Positions 6,929 to 15,425 of a stretch of DNA of 15,876 bases are shown one piece after another. A program made the translations under genes and the position numbers. Numbering within the stretch: the first letter of the stretch is position 1; every line of letters begins with the position of its first letter. The notes under the pieces were generated by a model. It made no database searches and was not told the origin of the DNA. It saw only the letters and a program-made list of their open reading frames with translations. Source of the stretch: Helicobacteraceae bacterium UBA6016 (lineage in GTDB: Bacteria > Campylobacterota > Campylobacteria > Campylobacterales > UBA6016); assembly GCA_002428055.1 (NCBI GenBank), contig DIZY01000094.1, positions 9,232-25,107 of the forward strand, given 5' to 3'.

Positions 6929-8863
6929 ATGACAGAATCTCAAATATATGGAATGCTTAATACTCAGGGCATATCTACTCCGAAATTCGCCTCTTTTGGT
7001 TTGGCGGATACCCCTATCGTAGACTTTTTTCCAGTAGTTATCAAAATAGAGTCCGAAAAAGTAGTACACAAAAGCGACTTTGGCGCAGTAAAACTAAATA
7101 TCAACTCCAGCGAAGAGCTACAAAAAGCTAAAGAGGAAATAATTGCAAACATAGCCGCAAAAGGTGTAACGCTTGACAATTCGGACAAATTTATTGTCGT
7201 AGAGATGCTAAGCGGTCTTGAGGTGTATGCGGGGCTTGTGGATGATGAGATATTCGGCAAGACTATAGTATTTGGTAAGGGCGGCGTGTTTCTTGAGATG
7301 TACAAAGATGTCTGCTTTGTGGACATCTACGCCGAAGATGAAGAGATCAAAAGAGCTATTAGACTGACCAAAATATCAAAAGTTTTTGACGGCTTTAGGG
7401 GTTATGAATACGGCATCGATATGGCTGTTGATTTTGTCAAAAAAATGCAGGCTTTTGCAAAGGCAAATCCGGACATTATAGAACTAGACTTCAACCCCGT
7501 ACTAATAACAAAAGACGGTCTAAAAATAGTAGATGCAAGAATAAAAAGAGGCGAGCCGAGAGCTGAAAAACTAGGAACGCTAAGAAAAGATAGACCAAAC
7601 TTCTTCAAAAACGAGAGGGTAGCCCTCATCGGCGCATCTTCAGACCCGACCAAAGTAGGTTATGCGATAGCCAAAAACTCTCTTTCCTACGGTGGCGATA
7701 TGCTGTTTGTGAACGCAAAAGGCGGAGAGCTATTCGGTAAAAATCTTTATACGAGCGTAACCGAGATAGAAGGCGACATAGATACGGCAGTTATCACAAT
7801 ACCTTCAAAATTTGTAGTCGATACGACAAAAGAGCTAATCGCCAAAAATATCAAAAACCTTATCATCATCTCCGCAGGATTTAAAGAGGTTGGCGACTAC
7901 GACTCTGAACGAATCATTGCCGAGCTTGCAAAAGAGCACAACTTTAATGTCATAGGACCAAACTGCCTTGGGTATCTACAAGGCTCAAAAGAGCTCAATC
8001 TCACATTCGGAATAGGCGGACTAAAAGGCGGAGAGCTAGCGCTATTGTCACAATCGGGCGCTGTACTTTCGGCTTTGATGGACAAGGCGTACGATGCAGG
8101 AATCGGCTTTTCGCACCTAGTATCTTGCGGCAATATGGTGGACTTGGATTTTGCCGAGATGGTAGATATGCTAAATGAAGAAGAGGCGTGCAAGTACATC
8201 TCTATCTACGCCGAGGGTATACAAAACGGCAAAGAGTTTTTGAGGGCATTAAGAGAGAGCAAGAAAAAAGTATATATCTTCAAGACCGGCAAGTCCGCAG
8301 AGAGCAAAAAGGCGGCGTTTTCGCATACGGGCAACCTCAGCGGTAACTATGATATGTTCAAAGGGCTTATCGAGTCGGCAGGGGCAAAGATAGAGGACAA
8401 CATCGAGGCGCTACTTTTCAATCCTCTAAACGAAGTAAACAATATCCTGATAGTCACAAATGCGGGCGGTCCGGCTACAATACTAACGGATTACATCATA
8501 GACCACGGAAGAAAGCTATATAGTCTAAACGACGATGAGCTAAAGGCTCTTGACGCCGTGTTGCCGTCCAACTGGTCTAGAAACAATCCAGTAGACATTA
8601 TAGGTGATGCGATGGCGGATAGATACGAAAAAACGCTTGAGATAGTGAGTAAATTTGAGAGCGTAGACCTTATCTATCTGCTTATCACGCCGCAATACAT
8701 GACCGATGCGCTCAATATCGCCAAACTATGTGAGAAAAATTGGGGCAAAAAAATATATCCGATACTTCTTGGCGGACACGAGATGGATGAGGCAAAAAGC
8801 TACCTTAGAGCTAAGCAGAAGTTGTTTTTCAAAACACTCCAATCAGCTACATCATTTCTATAA
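6929..8863 (+). CDS. ADP-forming acetyl/acyl-CoA synthetase, fused and permuted
   Basis: 644 aa. Domain order is ATP-grasp (about 1-205), CoA-binding Rossmann (about 225-350), then succinyl-CoA ligase-like (about 350-644). In the more familiar single-chain forms the ATP-grasp part is last. Both phospho-relay histidines of the ADP-forming acetyl-CoA synthetase family are visible: H47 in VVHKSDFG and H466 in FSHTGNLSG. The ATP-grasp glycine motif FGKGGVFLEM (115-124), the CoA-site VALIGASSDP (231-240) and GPNCLG (343-348) are also present. Family reaction: acetyl-CoA (or another acyl-CoA) + ADP + Pi to acid + CoA + ATP, reversible, cytoplasmic. No GNAT domain is present, so it is not a Pat-type protein acetyltransferase. 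AAAGGAAAAG precedes the ATG. Next to two pyruvate kinases it would suit ATP formation from acetyl-CoA or acetate uptake. The acyl substrate cannot be read from sequence. Confidence 0.85.
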   Translation: MTESQIYGMLNTQGISTPKFASFGLADTPIVDFFPVVIKIESEKVVHKSDFGAVKLNINSSEELQKAKEEIIANIAAKGVTLDNSDKFIVVEMLSGLEVYAGLVDDEIFGKTIVFGKGGVFLEMYKDVCFVDIYAEDEEIKRAIRLTKISKVFDGFRGYEYGIDMAVDFVKKMQAFAKANPDIIELDFNPVLITKDGLKIVDARIKRGEPRAEKLGTLRKDRPNFFKNERVALIGASSDPTKVGYAIAKNSLSYGGDMLFVNAKGGELFGKNLYTSVTEIEGDIDTAVITIPSKFVVDTTKELIAKNIKNLIIISAGFKEVGDYDSERIIAELAKEHNFNVIGPNCLGYLQGSKELNLTFGIGGLKGGELALLSQSGAVLSALMDKAYDAGIGFSHLVSCGNMVDLDFAEMVDMLNEEEACKYISIYAEGIQNGKEFLRALRESKKKVYIFKTGKSAESKKAAFSHTGNLSGNYDMFKGLIESAGAKIEDNIEALLFNPLNEVNNILIVTNAGGPATILTDYIIDHGRKLYSLNDDELKALDAVLPSNWSRNNPVDIIGDAMADRYEKTLEIVSKFESVDLIYLLITPQYMTDALNIAKLCEKNWGKKIYPILLGGHEMDEAKSYLRAKQKLFFKTLQSATSFL

Positions 8864-8876
8864 AAGAAGGTTTTTT

Positions 8877-10679
8877 ATGCCGATGAGCGAAAATACGCTA
8901 AATGTATTAGAAGAGGTACTGGCTCTTAGGGATTTTGTTGCCGATACAAAATTAAATCCGGACAACTGCATAAATCCAAAAAGTCTTACAAATATGTATC
9001 ACTATCTAAGACTTAGGCAAAAAGATAATATACAGCTTCAAGATAGACTCACAAAGCTTGGCTTATCATCTCTTGGCCGTTCGCAGCCCCATATATTGCA
9101 TTCGCTTGATCTGATAGCGGAGGTACTCTGCAAATGCCAAAATACCGAGTACCAAAAAAGTGAAAATACGCTTAGCGTGGATGAAGCCGAGGAGATAATG
9201 GCAAGACGCGCCGCTATATTCGGTGGAGAGCCAAAGCCCAAAAAAAGAGCTGAAACAAAAATAATGCTCACTCTTCCCTCTGAGGCCGCAAAAACACCGC
9301 AGATGATAGAGGATTTTGCGAGCGCAGGTGTCGGAATATTTCGTATCAATACGGCACACGACAGTTCTTTGGAGTGGGGGATAATGGCGGCAAAAATAGC
9401 CGAACTCAATCAAAACTTACACCCTCAAAACAAGCTAAAAATATATGTGGATTTGGCAGGACCAAAAATCAGAACGGGTGAGATTAGAAAAGTCAAAGGG
9501 GAGCTAAAACTAGACCCTGCAAAAAAAGTATATATAACGCAAAAAACAGATGAAGAAAATTTTGTAAAAGTACCGGTTGATGCTTATAATATAGAAGTAA
9601 ACGAAGAGTTTTATAAAAAGGCGAAAAAAGAGAAGTCTCTAACGCTATTGGTTGACGATGAAAAACATAGGACGCTAAAAGTTGTTTCAAGCGAAAAAGG
9701 TTTTATAGTTTGTGAGCTTAATAAAAAAACAAAAATCAACGAAAAAACTCTAATTGCAATAGAGAAAAAGAAAAAACTGTTCGCAAGCGAAATACAAAAT
9801 CTGCCGGAAGTGACCGAGAGCATCAAGTTGCTTGACGGAGATTTGCTATTTTTATCTCTTGAGGAGATGGTAGGACACAATAAAATAGTCAATGAAACAG
9901 GCAGAATGATAGAGCCTGCCGCAATATATTGCACTCAAAAAGAGTTTGTGAAAGATGCAAAAGAGGGTGATAAGGTTTTTATCGATGACGGTAAAATAGG
10001 GCTGAAAGTTGTCGAGAAAAGACCTAACGGACTTTTGTGCCAAGTGGTGCAGGTGAAGCAAAACGGCGAGACGCTAAAAGAGGAGAAGGGTATCAATTTC
10101 CCAGATAGCAAAACGCTAGTTGATGCTATTACCGAAGAGGATGCTAAAAATCTCAATTCTGTAGTAGAGTTTGCAGATATTCTTGGCATTTCATTTGCCC
10201 AGAGCGATAGAGATATTATAGCTTTGAAAGACCTTCTAAAGTTTAAAAACAAAGAGCATATAGCGATAGTGGCAAAGATAGAGACAAAGCTTGCCGTGCA
10301 AAATCTGCCTTCTATCCTTGAGGCATTGATGTATCACGAGTTTAGCGCCATTATGCTTGCGCGTGGTGACCTTGCCATTGAAGTCGAGTTTGAAAATATG
10401 TCCTATTTGCAAGAGGAGATCCTAGACCTTTGCGAGGCGGCGCATACTCCTGTGATTTTTGCGACGCAAGTGCTTGAAAATCAGATGAAAAACAATCTTC
10501 CAAGCCGTGCGGAAATAACAGATGCCGCTTTTGCTCAAAGGGCGGATTGCGTTATGCTCAATAAAGGGGCTTTTGCTCTTAATACTATCAAAAAACTGGA
10601 GTTTATTTTGGCTAGGATGCATACGATATTCAAAAAAAATAGACTTCTTTTGGGTAGTTGCGATATTTGGAGTAGATAA
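8877..10679 (+). CDS. Second pyruvate kinase, long form without C-terminal regulatory domain
   Basis: 600 aa from the ATG at 8877, chosen because AAGAAGG (8864-8870) sits 6 bases upstream; the open frame itself extends back to 8706 inside the previous gene. Residues 1-90 form a helical N-terminal extension with a GLSSLGR motif (62-68). The pyruvate kinase core begins near TKIMLTLP (127). Catalytic elements are FRINTAH (R156, N158, H161, but A160 where Ser is usual), AGPKIR (K197, the K+-independent type), AKIE (K467, E469), ARGDLAIE (D498) and FATQVLE (T530). The B domain appears doubled: VDDEKHRTLKVV (259-270) and IDDGKIGLKVV (369-379) look like two copies. The protein stops soon after VMLNKGAF (559-566) and has no PK C-terminal domain, so the usual effector site is absent. 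PEP-to-pyruvate activity is likely but less certain than for the first copy. Confidence 0.82.
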   Translation: MPMSENTLNVLEEVLALRDFVADTKLNPDNCINPKSLTNMYHYLRLRQKDNIQLQDRLTKLGLSSLGRSQPHILHSLDLIAEVLCKCQNTEYQKSENTLSVDEAEEIMARRAAIFGGEPKPKKRAETKIMLTLPSEAAKTPQMIEDFASAGVGIFRINTAHDSSLEWGIMAAKIAELNQNLHPQNKLKIYVDLAGPKIRTGEIRKVKGELKLDPAKKVYITQKTDEENFVKVPVDAYNIEVNEEFYKKAKKEKSLTLLVDDEKHRTLKVVSSEKGFIVCELNKKTKINEKTLIAIEKKKKLFASEIQNLPEVTESIKLLDGDLLFLSLEEMVGHNKIVNETGRMIEPAAIYCTQKEFVKDAKEGDKVFIDDGKIGLKVVEKRPNGLLCQVVQVKQNGETLKEEKGINFPDSKTLVDAITEEDAKNLNSVVEFADILGISFAQSDRDIIALKDLLKFKNKEHIAIVAKIETKLAVQNLPSILEALMYHEFSAIMLARGDLAIEVEFENMSYLQEEILDLCEAAHTPVIFATQVLENQMKNNLPSRAEITDAAFAQRADCVMLNKGAFALNTIKKLEFILARMHTIFKKNRLLLGSCDIWSR

Positions 10680-10686
10680 AACTCCA
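10668..10686 (+). terminator. Weak hairpin at the end of the second pyruvate kinase
   Basis: TGGAGT (10668-10673) and ACTCCA (10681-10686) can pair as a 6-bp stem around a 7-base loop that contains the stop codon, followed by only three T residues. Stem strength and T-tract are poor for an intrinsic terminator, so at most it attenuates read-through. Confidence 0.25.
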
Positions 10687-10796
10687 TTTAACACAAAAAT
10701 AACACTCAAATAATACAAAGTAGAAACTTTTTAATCTCTAATTTAGTTAAAGAGTGCGACCATAAAAAATACAAGTTAAAAAAATCAGGAGGGCGG
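10680..10796 (+). promoter_or_regulatory. 117-base AT-rich gap, candidate promoter region for the nucleotidyltransferase operon
   Basis: This is the longest non-coding stretch in the window. It contains TTAACA (10688-10693; 5/6 to TTGACA) with AATAAT (10709-10714; 5/6 to TATAAT, spacing 15) or TAATAC (10711-10716; spacing 17). A strong Shine-Dalgarno, AGGAGGG (10787-10793), lies 3 bases before the ATG at 10797. I see no convincing operator palindrome or riboswitch. A separate promoter for the polysaccharide genes is plausible from the gap size, but the boxes are weak. Confidence 0.35.
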
Positions 10797-13298
10797 ATGA
10801 AAGCGGTAGTAATGGCGGGCGGATTTGGAACAAGGATACAGCCACTCACACACTCGGTACCAAAACCGATGCTTCCTATATTGAACAGGCCTATGATGCA
10901 ACACATCATAGAAAAAGTAAGAGACGCAGGTATTAAAGATATAGTGATACTTCTTTACTTTAAACCGGAAGTAATTAAAGACTACTTTAAAGACGGTAGT
11001 GAATTTGGCGTTAACATCGAGTATGTACTTCCTGATAACGACTATGGTACGGCGGGTGCTGTCAAATGCGCCGAGAAGTTTTTGAATGAAGAGTTTATAG
11101 TGGTCAGCGGTGACCTCGTGACAGACTTTGATCTTAGTGAGATTATCGCTTTTCACAAGAAAAAAGAGTCGCTTTTGACTATTACACTCACACCTGTTGC
11201 AGACCCGCTTCAGTTTGGAGTTGTTATATCCTCTCCTGAAGGCAAGATACAGAGATTTCTTGAAAAGCCGAGTTGGGGCGAGGTATTTTCCGACACGATA
11301 AATACCGGCATATATATATTAGAGCCAAGCGTACTTGATTATATTCCGGAGGGCGCTAATTTTGACTTTGCAAAAGACCTATTTCCGGCGCTTATGAAGG
11401 CCGGTATTACGCTTTGGGCTTGTTCGGTCAAGGGATATTGGAGAGATGTCGGAAATCCGGAGAGCTATCGAGATGTGCAAAAAGACCTCTTAAGCGGCAA
11501 GGTGGCGCTCACTATCAGAGGTGAGAAAAAAAGCTATGACGGCGGTGTTCTTTATACCGAAGAGGGAGCTATCGTGCCGGAGTCGGCATCGATAGAGGGC
11601 ATAGTCGTAGTCGGCAAAAACTCTACGATAAGAGACGGCTCTAAGCTCAAAAACTCAGTCGTAGGATGCCGAACAGTAGTCGGCAAAAATAGCGTATTGG
11701 AAGATGTGACGGCTTGGGATGATGTAGAGATGGGCGAAAAATGTGCCATCTCAAATACGGTAATCTGCTCAAAAAACAAAATTGGCAAAAAAGTAAAAGT
11801 ATCAAAAGGGCTTATTTTGGCTGAAGGTTGCGAGATAGGGGATCTCTCCTCTTTTGAAAATGATGTGACCGTATGGCCTGATAAGATAGTGGAAGAGGCG
11901 AGCATCATAAGCAATAACATCGTATGGGGTAATAAATATAAAAACTCCATTTTTGAGGGCGGCGTAGTAAGCGGCAGAACAAATGTAGAGCTCTCTTGTG
12001 AAATGGCGATAAAGCTTGCCGAGGCGTTTGGCTCTATGTTGCCGGTCGGCAGCAAAGTGTACTTGTCGAGGGATTATCATAAATCCTCAAGAATGCTAAA
12101 AAGGGCGTTTTTCTCAGGGCTTCTCTCGTCAGGCATAGATGTAGTAGATATACATATTGCGCCGTCCAATATTGCTAGATTTGGTATAAAAGAGGGTAAA
12201 GATATAGTTGCAGGTGTACACTTTAGGCAATCCGTAACAAACCAACAAAGTACCGAAATACTCTTCTTTACGAACGAAGGTCTGCATATAGACACAAATA
12301 CAGAGAAAAATTGTGAAAGAGTATTTTTTAGGGAGAGCTTTAGACGGGTTAACTTTGATGAGATAGGTCAAATCTCCGAGAAAGTAAATCTTAAAGATAA
12401 GTATAAAAAAGCGGTACTAAAAACGCTAAATACGGACGCTATAAAAATCAAAAAGCCTAGAGTTGCCGTGGATTTGCTATTTGGCTCAACTGTGGATATA
12501 TATCCCGAGATACTTAATGCGCTAAATGTCGATAATATCGTTCTTAATGCGTACGCTGACGATAAAAAATTAAACAGGCTACCTGCACTAATCGAAAAAT
12601 CAAAAGATGATTTGTCCAAGATAGTCAAGCAGCTTGGGATGGATATAGCGTATGTTATCTATCCTAACGGTCAAAAGCTTGAGATGATTAGTAATCACGG
12701 AGAGGCGCTTAGTCCGCATGTGCAACTTCTTACTGTACTAAAACTTCTTAATATGAGTTCTAAAAACGAAAAATCAAAAGTATATCTGCCTGTAAGTACG
12801 CCTGACTTTTTGGACTCAGAGTTTGAAAATCTGACGATAGAGCGAGGTAAATTTAGCGGAGTTAAGGCAAATAAGCTAAAAGAGTATGACCTAATAGCAA
12901 ACCTAAGCGGAAACTTTGCGTTTTGTGAGTTTGCATATAGCTATGACGCTATTTTTGCAAGTATTAAGATACTTGAAATGGCATCCGAGGCCGATATGTC
13001 GCTTCAAGAGATTAAAGACTCTCTTCCAATGTTTTATTTTAACTACGAAAAAGTGCCTTGCGCCTCAAAGCTAAAAGGTAAAATGATGCGTAAATTTATG
13101 GAGGCATCCGTCGGCAAAGAGGCATCTTTTGTGGATGGGGTCAAAATAATGATCAAGAAAAACGACTGGATACTAATGCTTCCGGATCAGCATTCAGACC
13201 ATCTAAATATCTATGTTCAGGCTAAAGATGCAAGCGACGGCGAGGCTATTTTTAATGAGTTTGCAAGCAAAATATTAGAGTGGTCGAAAGAAGCATAA
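10797..13298 (+). CDS. Sugar-phosphate nucleotidyltransferase fused to a degenerate phosphohexomutase domain
   Basis: 833 aa. Residues 1-235 are a nucleotidyltransferase: GGFGTR (8-13), VPKPML (21-26), SGDLVTDFD (104-112), EKP (156-158), NTGIYILE (169-176) and WRDVG (215-219). Residues about 250-385 form left-handed beta-helix-like hexapeptide repeats. Residues about 395-833 align with phosphomannomutase/phosphoglucomutase, but the active-site loops are eroded: RQSVTN instead of TASHNP (Ser retained, S479), YPNGQK (622-627) instead of DGDADR, and LPDQHS (795-800) instead of RPSGTEP. The mutase half is therefore probably non-catalytic. The architecture resembles the long 'mannose-1-phosphate guanylyltransferase' proteins of cyanobacteria and actinobacteria. 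Because GH57 glucan enzymes follow directly, making a nucleotide-glucose for glycogen is as plausible as GDP-mannose; nucleotide and sugar are not decided by sequence. Its stop codon shares one base with the next ATG. Confidence 0.88.
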   Translation: MKAVVMAGGFGTRIQPLTHSVPKPMLPILNRPMMQHIIEKVRDAGIKDIVILLYFKPEVIKDYFKDGSEFGVNIEYVLPDNDYGTAGAVKCAEKFLNEEFIVVSGDLVTDFDLSEIIAFHKKKESLLTITLTPVADPLQFGVVISSPEGKIQRFLEKPSWGEVFSDTINTGIYILEPSVLDYIPEGANFDFAKDLFPALMKAGITLWACSVKGYWRDVGNPESYRDVQKDLLSGKVALTIRGEKKSYDGGVLYTEEGAIVPESASIEGIVVVGKNSTIRDGSKLKNSVVGCRTVVGKNSVLEDVTAWDDVEMGEKCAISNTVICSKNKIGKKVKVSKGLILAEGCEIGDLSSFENDVTVWPDKIVEEASIISNNIVWGNKYKNSIFEGGVVSGRTNVELSCEMAIKLAEAFGSMLPVGSKVYLSRDYHKSSRMLKRAFFSGLLSSGIDVVDIHIAPSNIARFGIKEGKDIVAGVHFRQSVTNQQSTEILFFTNEGLHIDTNTEKNCERVFFRESFRRVNFDEIGQISEKVNLKDKYKKAVLKTLNTDAIKIKKPRVAVDLLFGSTVDIYPEILNALNVDNIVLNAYADDKKLNRLPALIEKSKDDLSKIVKQLGMDIAYVIYPNGQKLEMISNHGEALSPHVQLLTVLKLLNMSSKNEKSKVYLPVSTPDFLDSEFENLTIERGKFSGVKANKLKEYDLIANLSGNFAFCEFAYSYDAIFASIKILEMASEADMSLQEIKDSLPMFYFNYEKVPCASKLKGKMMRKFMEASVGKEASFVDGVKIMIKKNDWILMLPDQHSDHLNIYVQAKDASDGEAIFNEFASKILEWSKEA

Positions 13299-15412
13299 TG
13301 AAAAAGCTCCATTTGGCATTCTTGTGGCATATGCACCAGCCCTACTATAAGGATGATATGCAAAATGAGTACAAAATGCCTTGGGTTTTTTTGCACGCTA
13401 TCAAAGACTATTACGAGTTGCCGTACTATCTATCTAAGTTTGAAAATATTAAAGCAACATTCAATCTAGTGCCGTCGCTCATAGAGCAGCTTGAGGAGTA
13501 TGAGAAGGGTTTTGTAAACGACATTTTTTTGTCAAGTGTGCAAAAAGAGGTATCGCTTTTGACTAGAGAGGAGAGGCTGTTTCTTGCAGAAACTCTTTTT
13601 TTCTCAAACCTCAAGACAATGATACATCCGTTTGCAAGATATACCGAACTTTATGCCAAAAAGAGCTCATATAAAGAGCTTGAAGATTTTGCAGATTCGC
13701 TTGATTCTACGGATATAATAGACCTCGAGGTGCTTTTTTTGCTCTCTTGGTGTTCAAATGCCTTGCGAGAAAACTCCACGCTTGTTAAAAATCTAATCTC
13801 TAAAGGCAGAAATTTTACGCAGAGTGATAAGACGGAACTATTTGCTGAGCTATTTGCATTTGTCGGCAAGATAATTCCTTTTTACAAGGAGCTTCAAAAC
13901 CAAGGCAAAATAGAGGTAGCCACTACTCCTTTTTACCATCCGATACTTCCGCTTTTACTTGACAAAAATGCCGCAAAAGAGGCGGATAGAAATGCTCAGA
14001 CGCCAAAAATATTCGCTGATTTTCGCTCCGATGCCTCTCTTCACATAGATGACGCAATAGCAAAATATGAGAGTGTGTTTGGTGTCAAACCGTCTACTTT
14101 TTGGCCAGCCGAAGGCTCTATTAGCAAAGAGGCTTTGGAGCTGTTGTCAAAATCAGGGGTCAAGTATGTGGGCGCCGATGAGGATGTACTATTTAAAAGC
14201 TTGGAGTCTAGATATAGATTTGATATTTACAAAAAATATACGGTCGGCAAAGATAACAAAATAGGGGTACTGTTTAGAGATAAAGGGCTTAGTGACCTTG
14301 TCGGCTTCACATATTCCGGCAAAGATGCAAAAGAAGCCGTACATGACTTTATCGGCCAATTGAAAGAGCTTTACAACTCCATAAGTTTTGAGGCTGTGAT
14401 TCCTATTATTTTGGATGGCGAAAATGCGTGGGAGTACTATGAGCATAACGCTAGAGATTTTTTTGAGGGGCTTTATGCCGAGCTTGAAAAATGCGATTGG
14501 TGCGATACGCTTACTTTTAGCGAAGTATTCAAAGAGAATGATATAGAGTCTTCATCTATAGATTCGATTAAACCAGGTAGCTGGATATACGGCACATTTT
14601 CTACATGGATGGGGCATGAGGAGAAAAATAGGGCATGGGAGCTTCTCTCTGAAACAAAAATAGCTTTTAAAGAGGCAAAATCATCTCTTTCGTCAGACAC
14701 CATTAAGGCTGCAACAAGAGAGCTTATGGTGGCGGAGGGGTCGGATTGGTTCTGGTGGTACGGCGATGACCACTATACGCCTCAGGCAGACGAGTTTGAT
14801 GAGCTTTTTAGAAAGCATCTTTTAAATATCTATAAGCTCATAGCAAAAGAGCCGCCGGGCAGACTATTTGAGTCGATTAATAAAACAAAAGCGGCAAAAA
14901 TTAAGCAAAAACCGAAAAACTACATTATGCCGGAGATTGACGGCAAAATGACAGACTTTTACGAGTGGCTTGGAGCGGGAAGTATTGACCTTGATGCCGA
15001 ATTTTCCGCAATGGATTCGAGCGGATTTCACTTTGAAAAGCTGTTTTGGGGCTTTGACGACGAAAAAATATATTTTGCGATAAGCGGCAAGTTTGCAGAG
15101 CTAATAGACAAAGGATATGACCTAAGCGTAGAGCTTGTCGGCTCTAGAGCTATTAAGATTAAAGTGCCTTTCTCATCCAATTATCACCGAACGGATTGTG
15201 TGGAGACCGGAGTTAAAGGATGTATCGAATCGGCGGTAGCAGAGGTATTTGAACTCTCCTTGCCGAAATCATGCCTTGAGTGCGGCTCTGATATTTTGCT
15301 TCAGGCCTCTTTTGAGATACAAAAAGGCGGAAAAGTACTAGAGAAAGCTCCTTTGTACGGCTCATTGCAACTAGAGGTAAACGAGAAGTTTCTAGAAGAT
15401 TGGTATATTTAA
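13298..15412 (+). CDS. GH57 glycoside hydrolase (amylase/amylopullulanase-like)
   Basis: 704 aa from the ATG at 13298. This start is preferred over an upstream in-frame GTG (13280) because the protein then opens MKKLHLAFLWHMHQP, the usual GH57 beginning, and TAATG couples it to the previous gene. GH57 conserved regions are visible in order: HMHQP (11-15), GKIEVATTPFYHP (203-215), FWPAEGS with nucleophile E272, and DGENAWEYY with acid/base D373, then SDWFWWYGDDH (482-492). The segment around residues 550-620 (EIDGKMTDFYEWLGAG) resembles the C-terminal beta domain of GH57 amylopullulanases. No signal peptide is seen, so it should act on cytoplasmic glycogen or maltodextrin. It could be alpha-amylase, alpha-1,6-debranching or transferase; GH57 specificity is not safely read from these motifs. 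A second GH57 gene follows after 13 bases. Confidence 0.88.
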   Translation: MKKLHLAFLWHMHQPYYKDDMQNEYKMPWVFLHAIKDYYELPYYLSKFENIKATFNLVPSLIEQLEEYEKGFVNDIFLSSVQKEVSLLTREERLFLAETLFFSNLKTMIHPFARYTELYAKKSSYKELEDFADSLDSTDIIDLEVLFLLSWCSNALRENSTLVKNLISKGRNFTQSDKTELFAELFAFVGKIIPFYKELQNQGKIEVATTPFYHPILPLLLDKNAAKEADRNAQTPKIFADFRSDASLHIDDAIAKYESVFGVKPSTFWPAEGSISKEALELLSKSGVKYVGADEDVLFKSLESRYRFDIYKKYTVGKDNKIGVLFRDKGLSDLVGFTYSGKDAKEAVHDFIGQLKELYNSISFEAVIPIILDGENAWEYYEHNARDFFEGLYAELEKCDWCDTLTFSEVFKENDIESSSIDSIKPGSWIYGTFSTWMGHEEKNRAWELLSETKIAFKEAKSSLSSDTIKAATRELMVAEGSDWFWWYGDDHYTPQADEFDELFRKHLLNIYKLIAKEPPGRLFESINKTKAAKIKQKPKNYIMPEIDGKMTDFYEWLGAGSIDLDAEFSAMDSSGFHFEKLFWGFDDEKIYFAISGKFAELIDKGYDLSVELVGSRAIKIKVPFSSNYHRTDCVETGVKGCIESAVAEVFELSLPKSCLECGSDILLQASFEIQKGGKVLEKAPLYGSLQLEVNEKFLEDWYI

Positions 15413-15425
15413 AAAAGGCTTGAAA

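Noticed and set aside
8706..8876. Upstream extension of the second pyruvate kinase frame into the acyl-CoA synthetase gene
   Set aside because: It would overlap the preceding gene by over 150 bases; the ATG at 8877 has a well-placed AAGAAGG and gives a normal N-terminus.
9038..9413. Two overlapping - strand open frames of 115 and 123 codons
   Set aside because: Both are antisense to the second pyruvate kinase and overlap each other in different frames, with no recognisable motif.
10522..10713. 63-codon + strand open frame crossing the end of the second pyruvate kinase
   Set aside because: It is mostly inside the pyruvate kinase gene in another frame, with no ribosome binding site that I can see and no family resemblance.
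11552..12055. 167-codon open frame on the - strand
   Set aside because: It lies wholly inside the nucleotidyltransferase-mutase gene in an opposing frame, is Ser/Thr/Pro/Phe-rich in the manner of an antisense shadow, and resembles no family I know.
13280..13297. GTG start adding six residues to the first GH57 protein
   Set aside because: The added residues are not part of the conserved GH57 N-terminus, and the TAATG junction is a typical coupled start.
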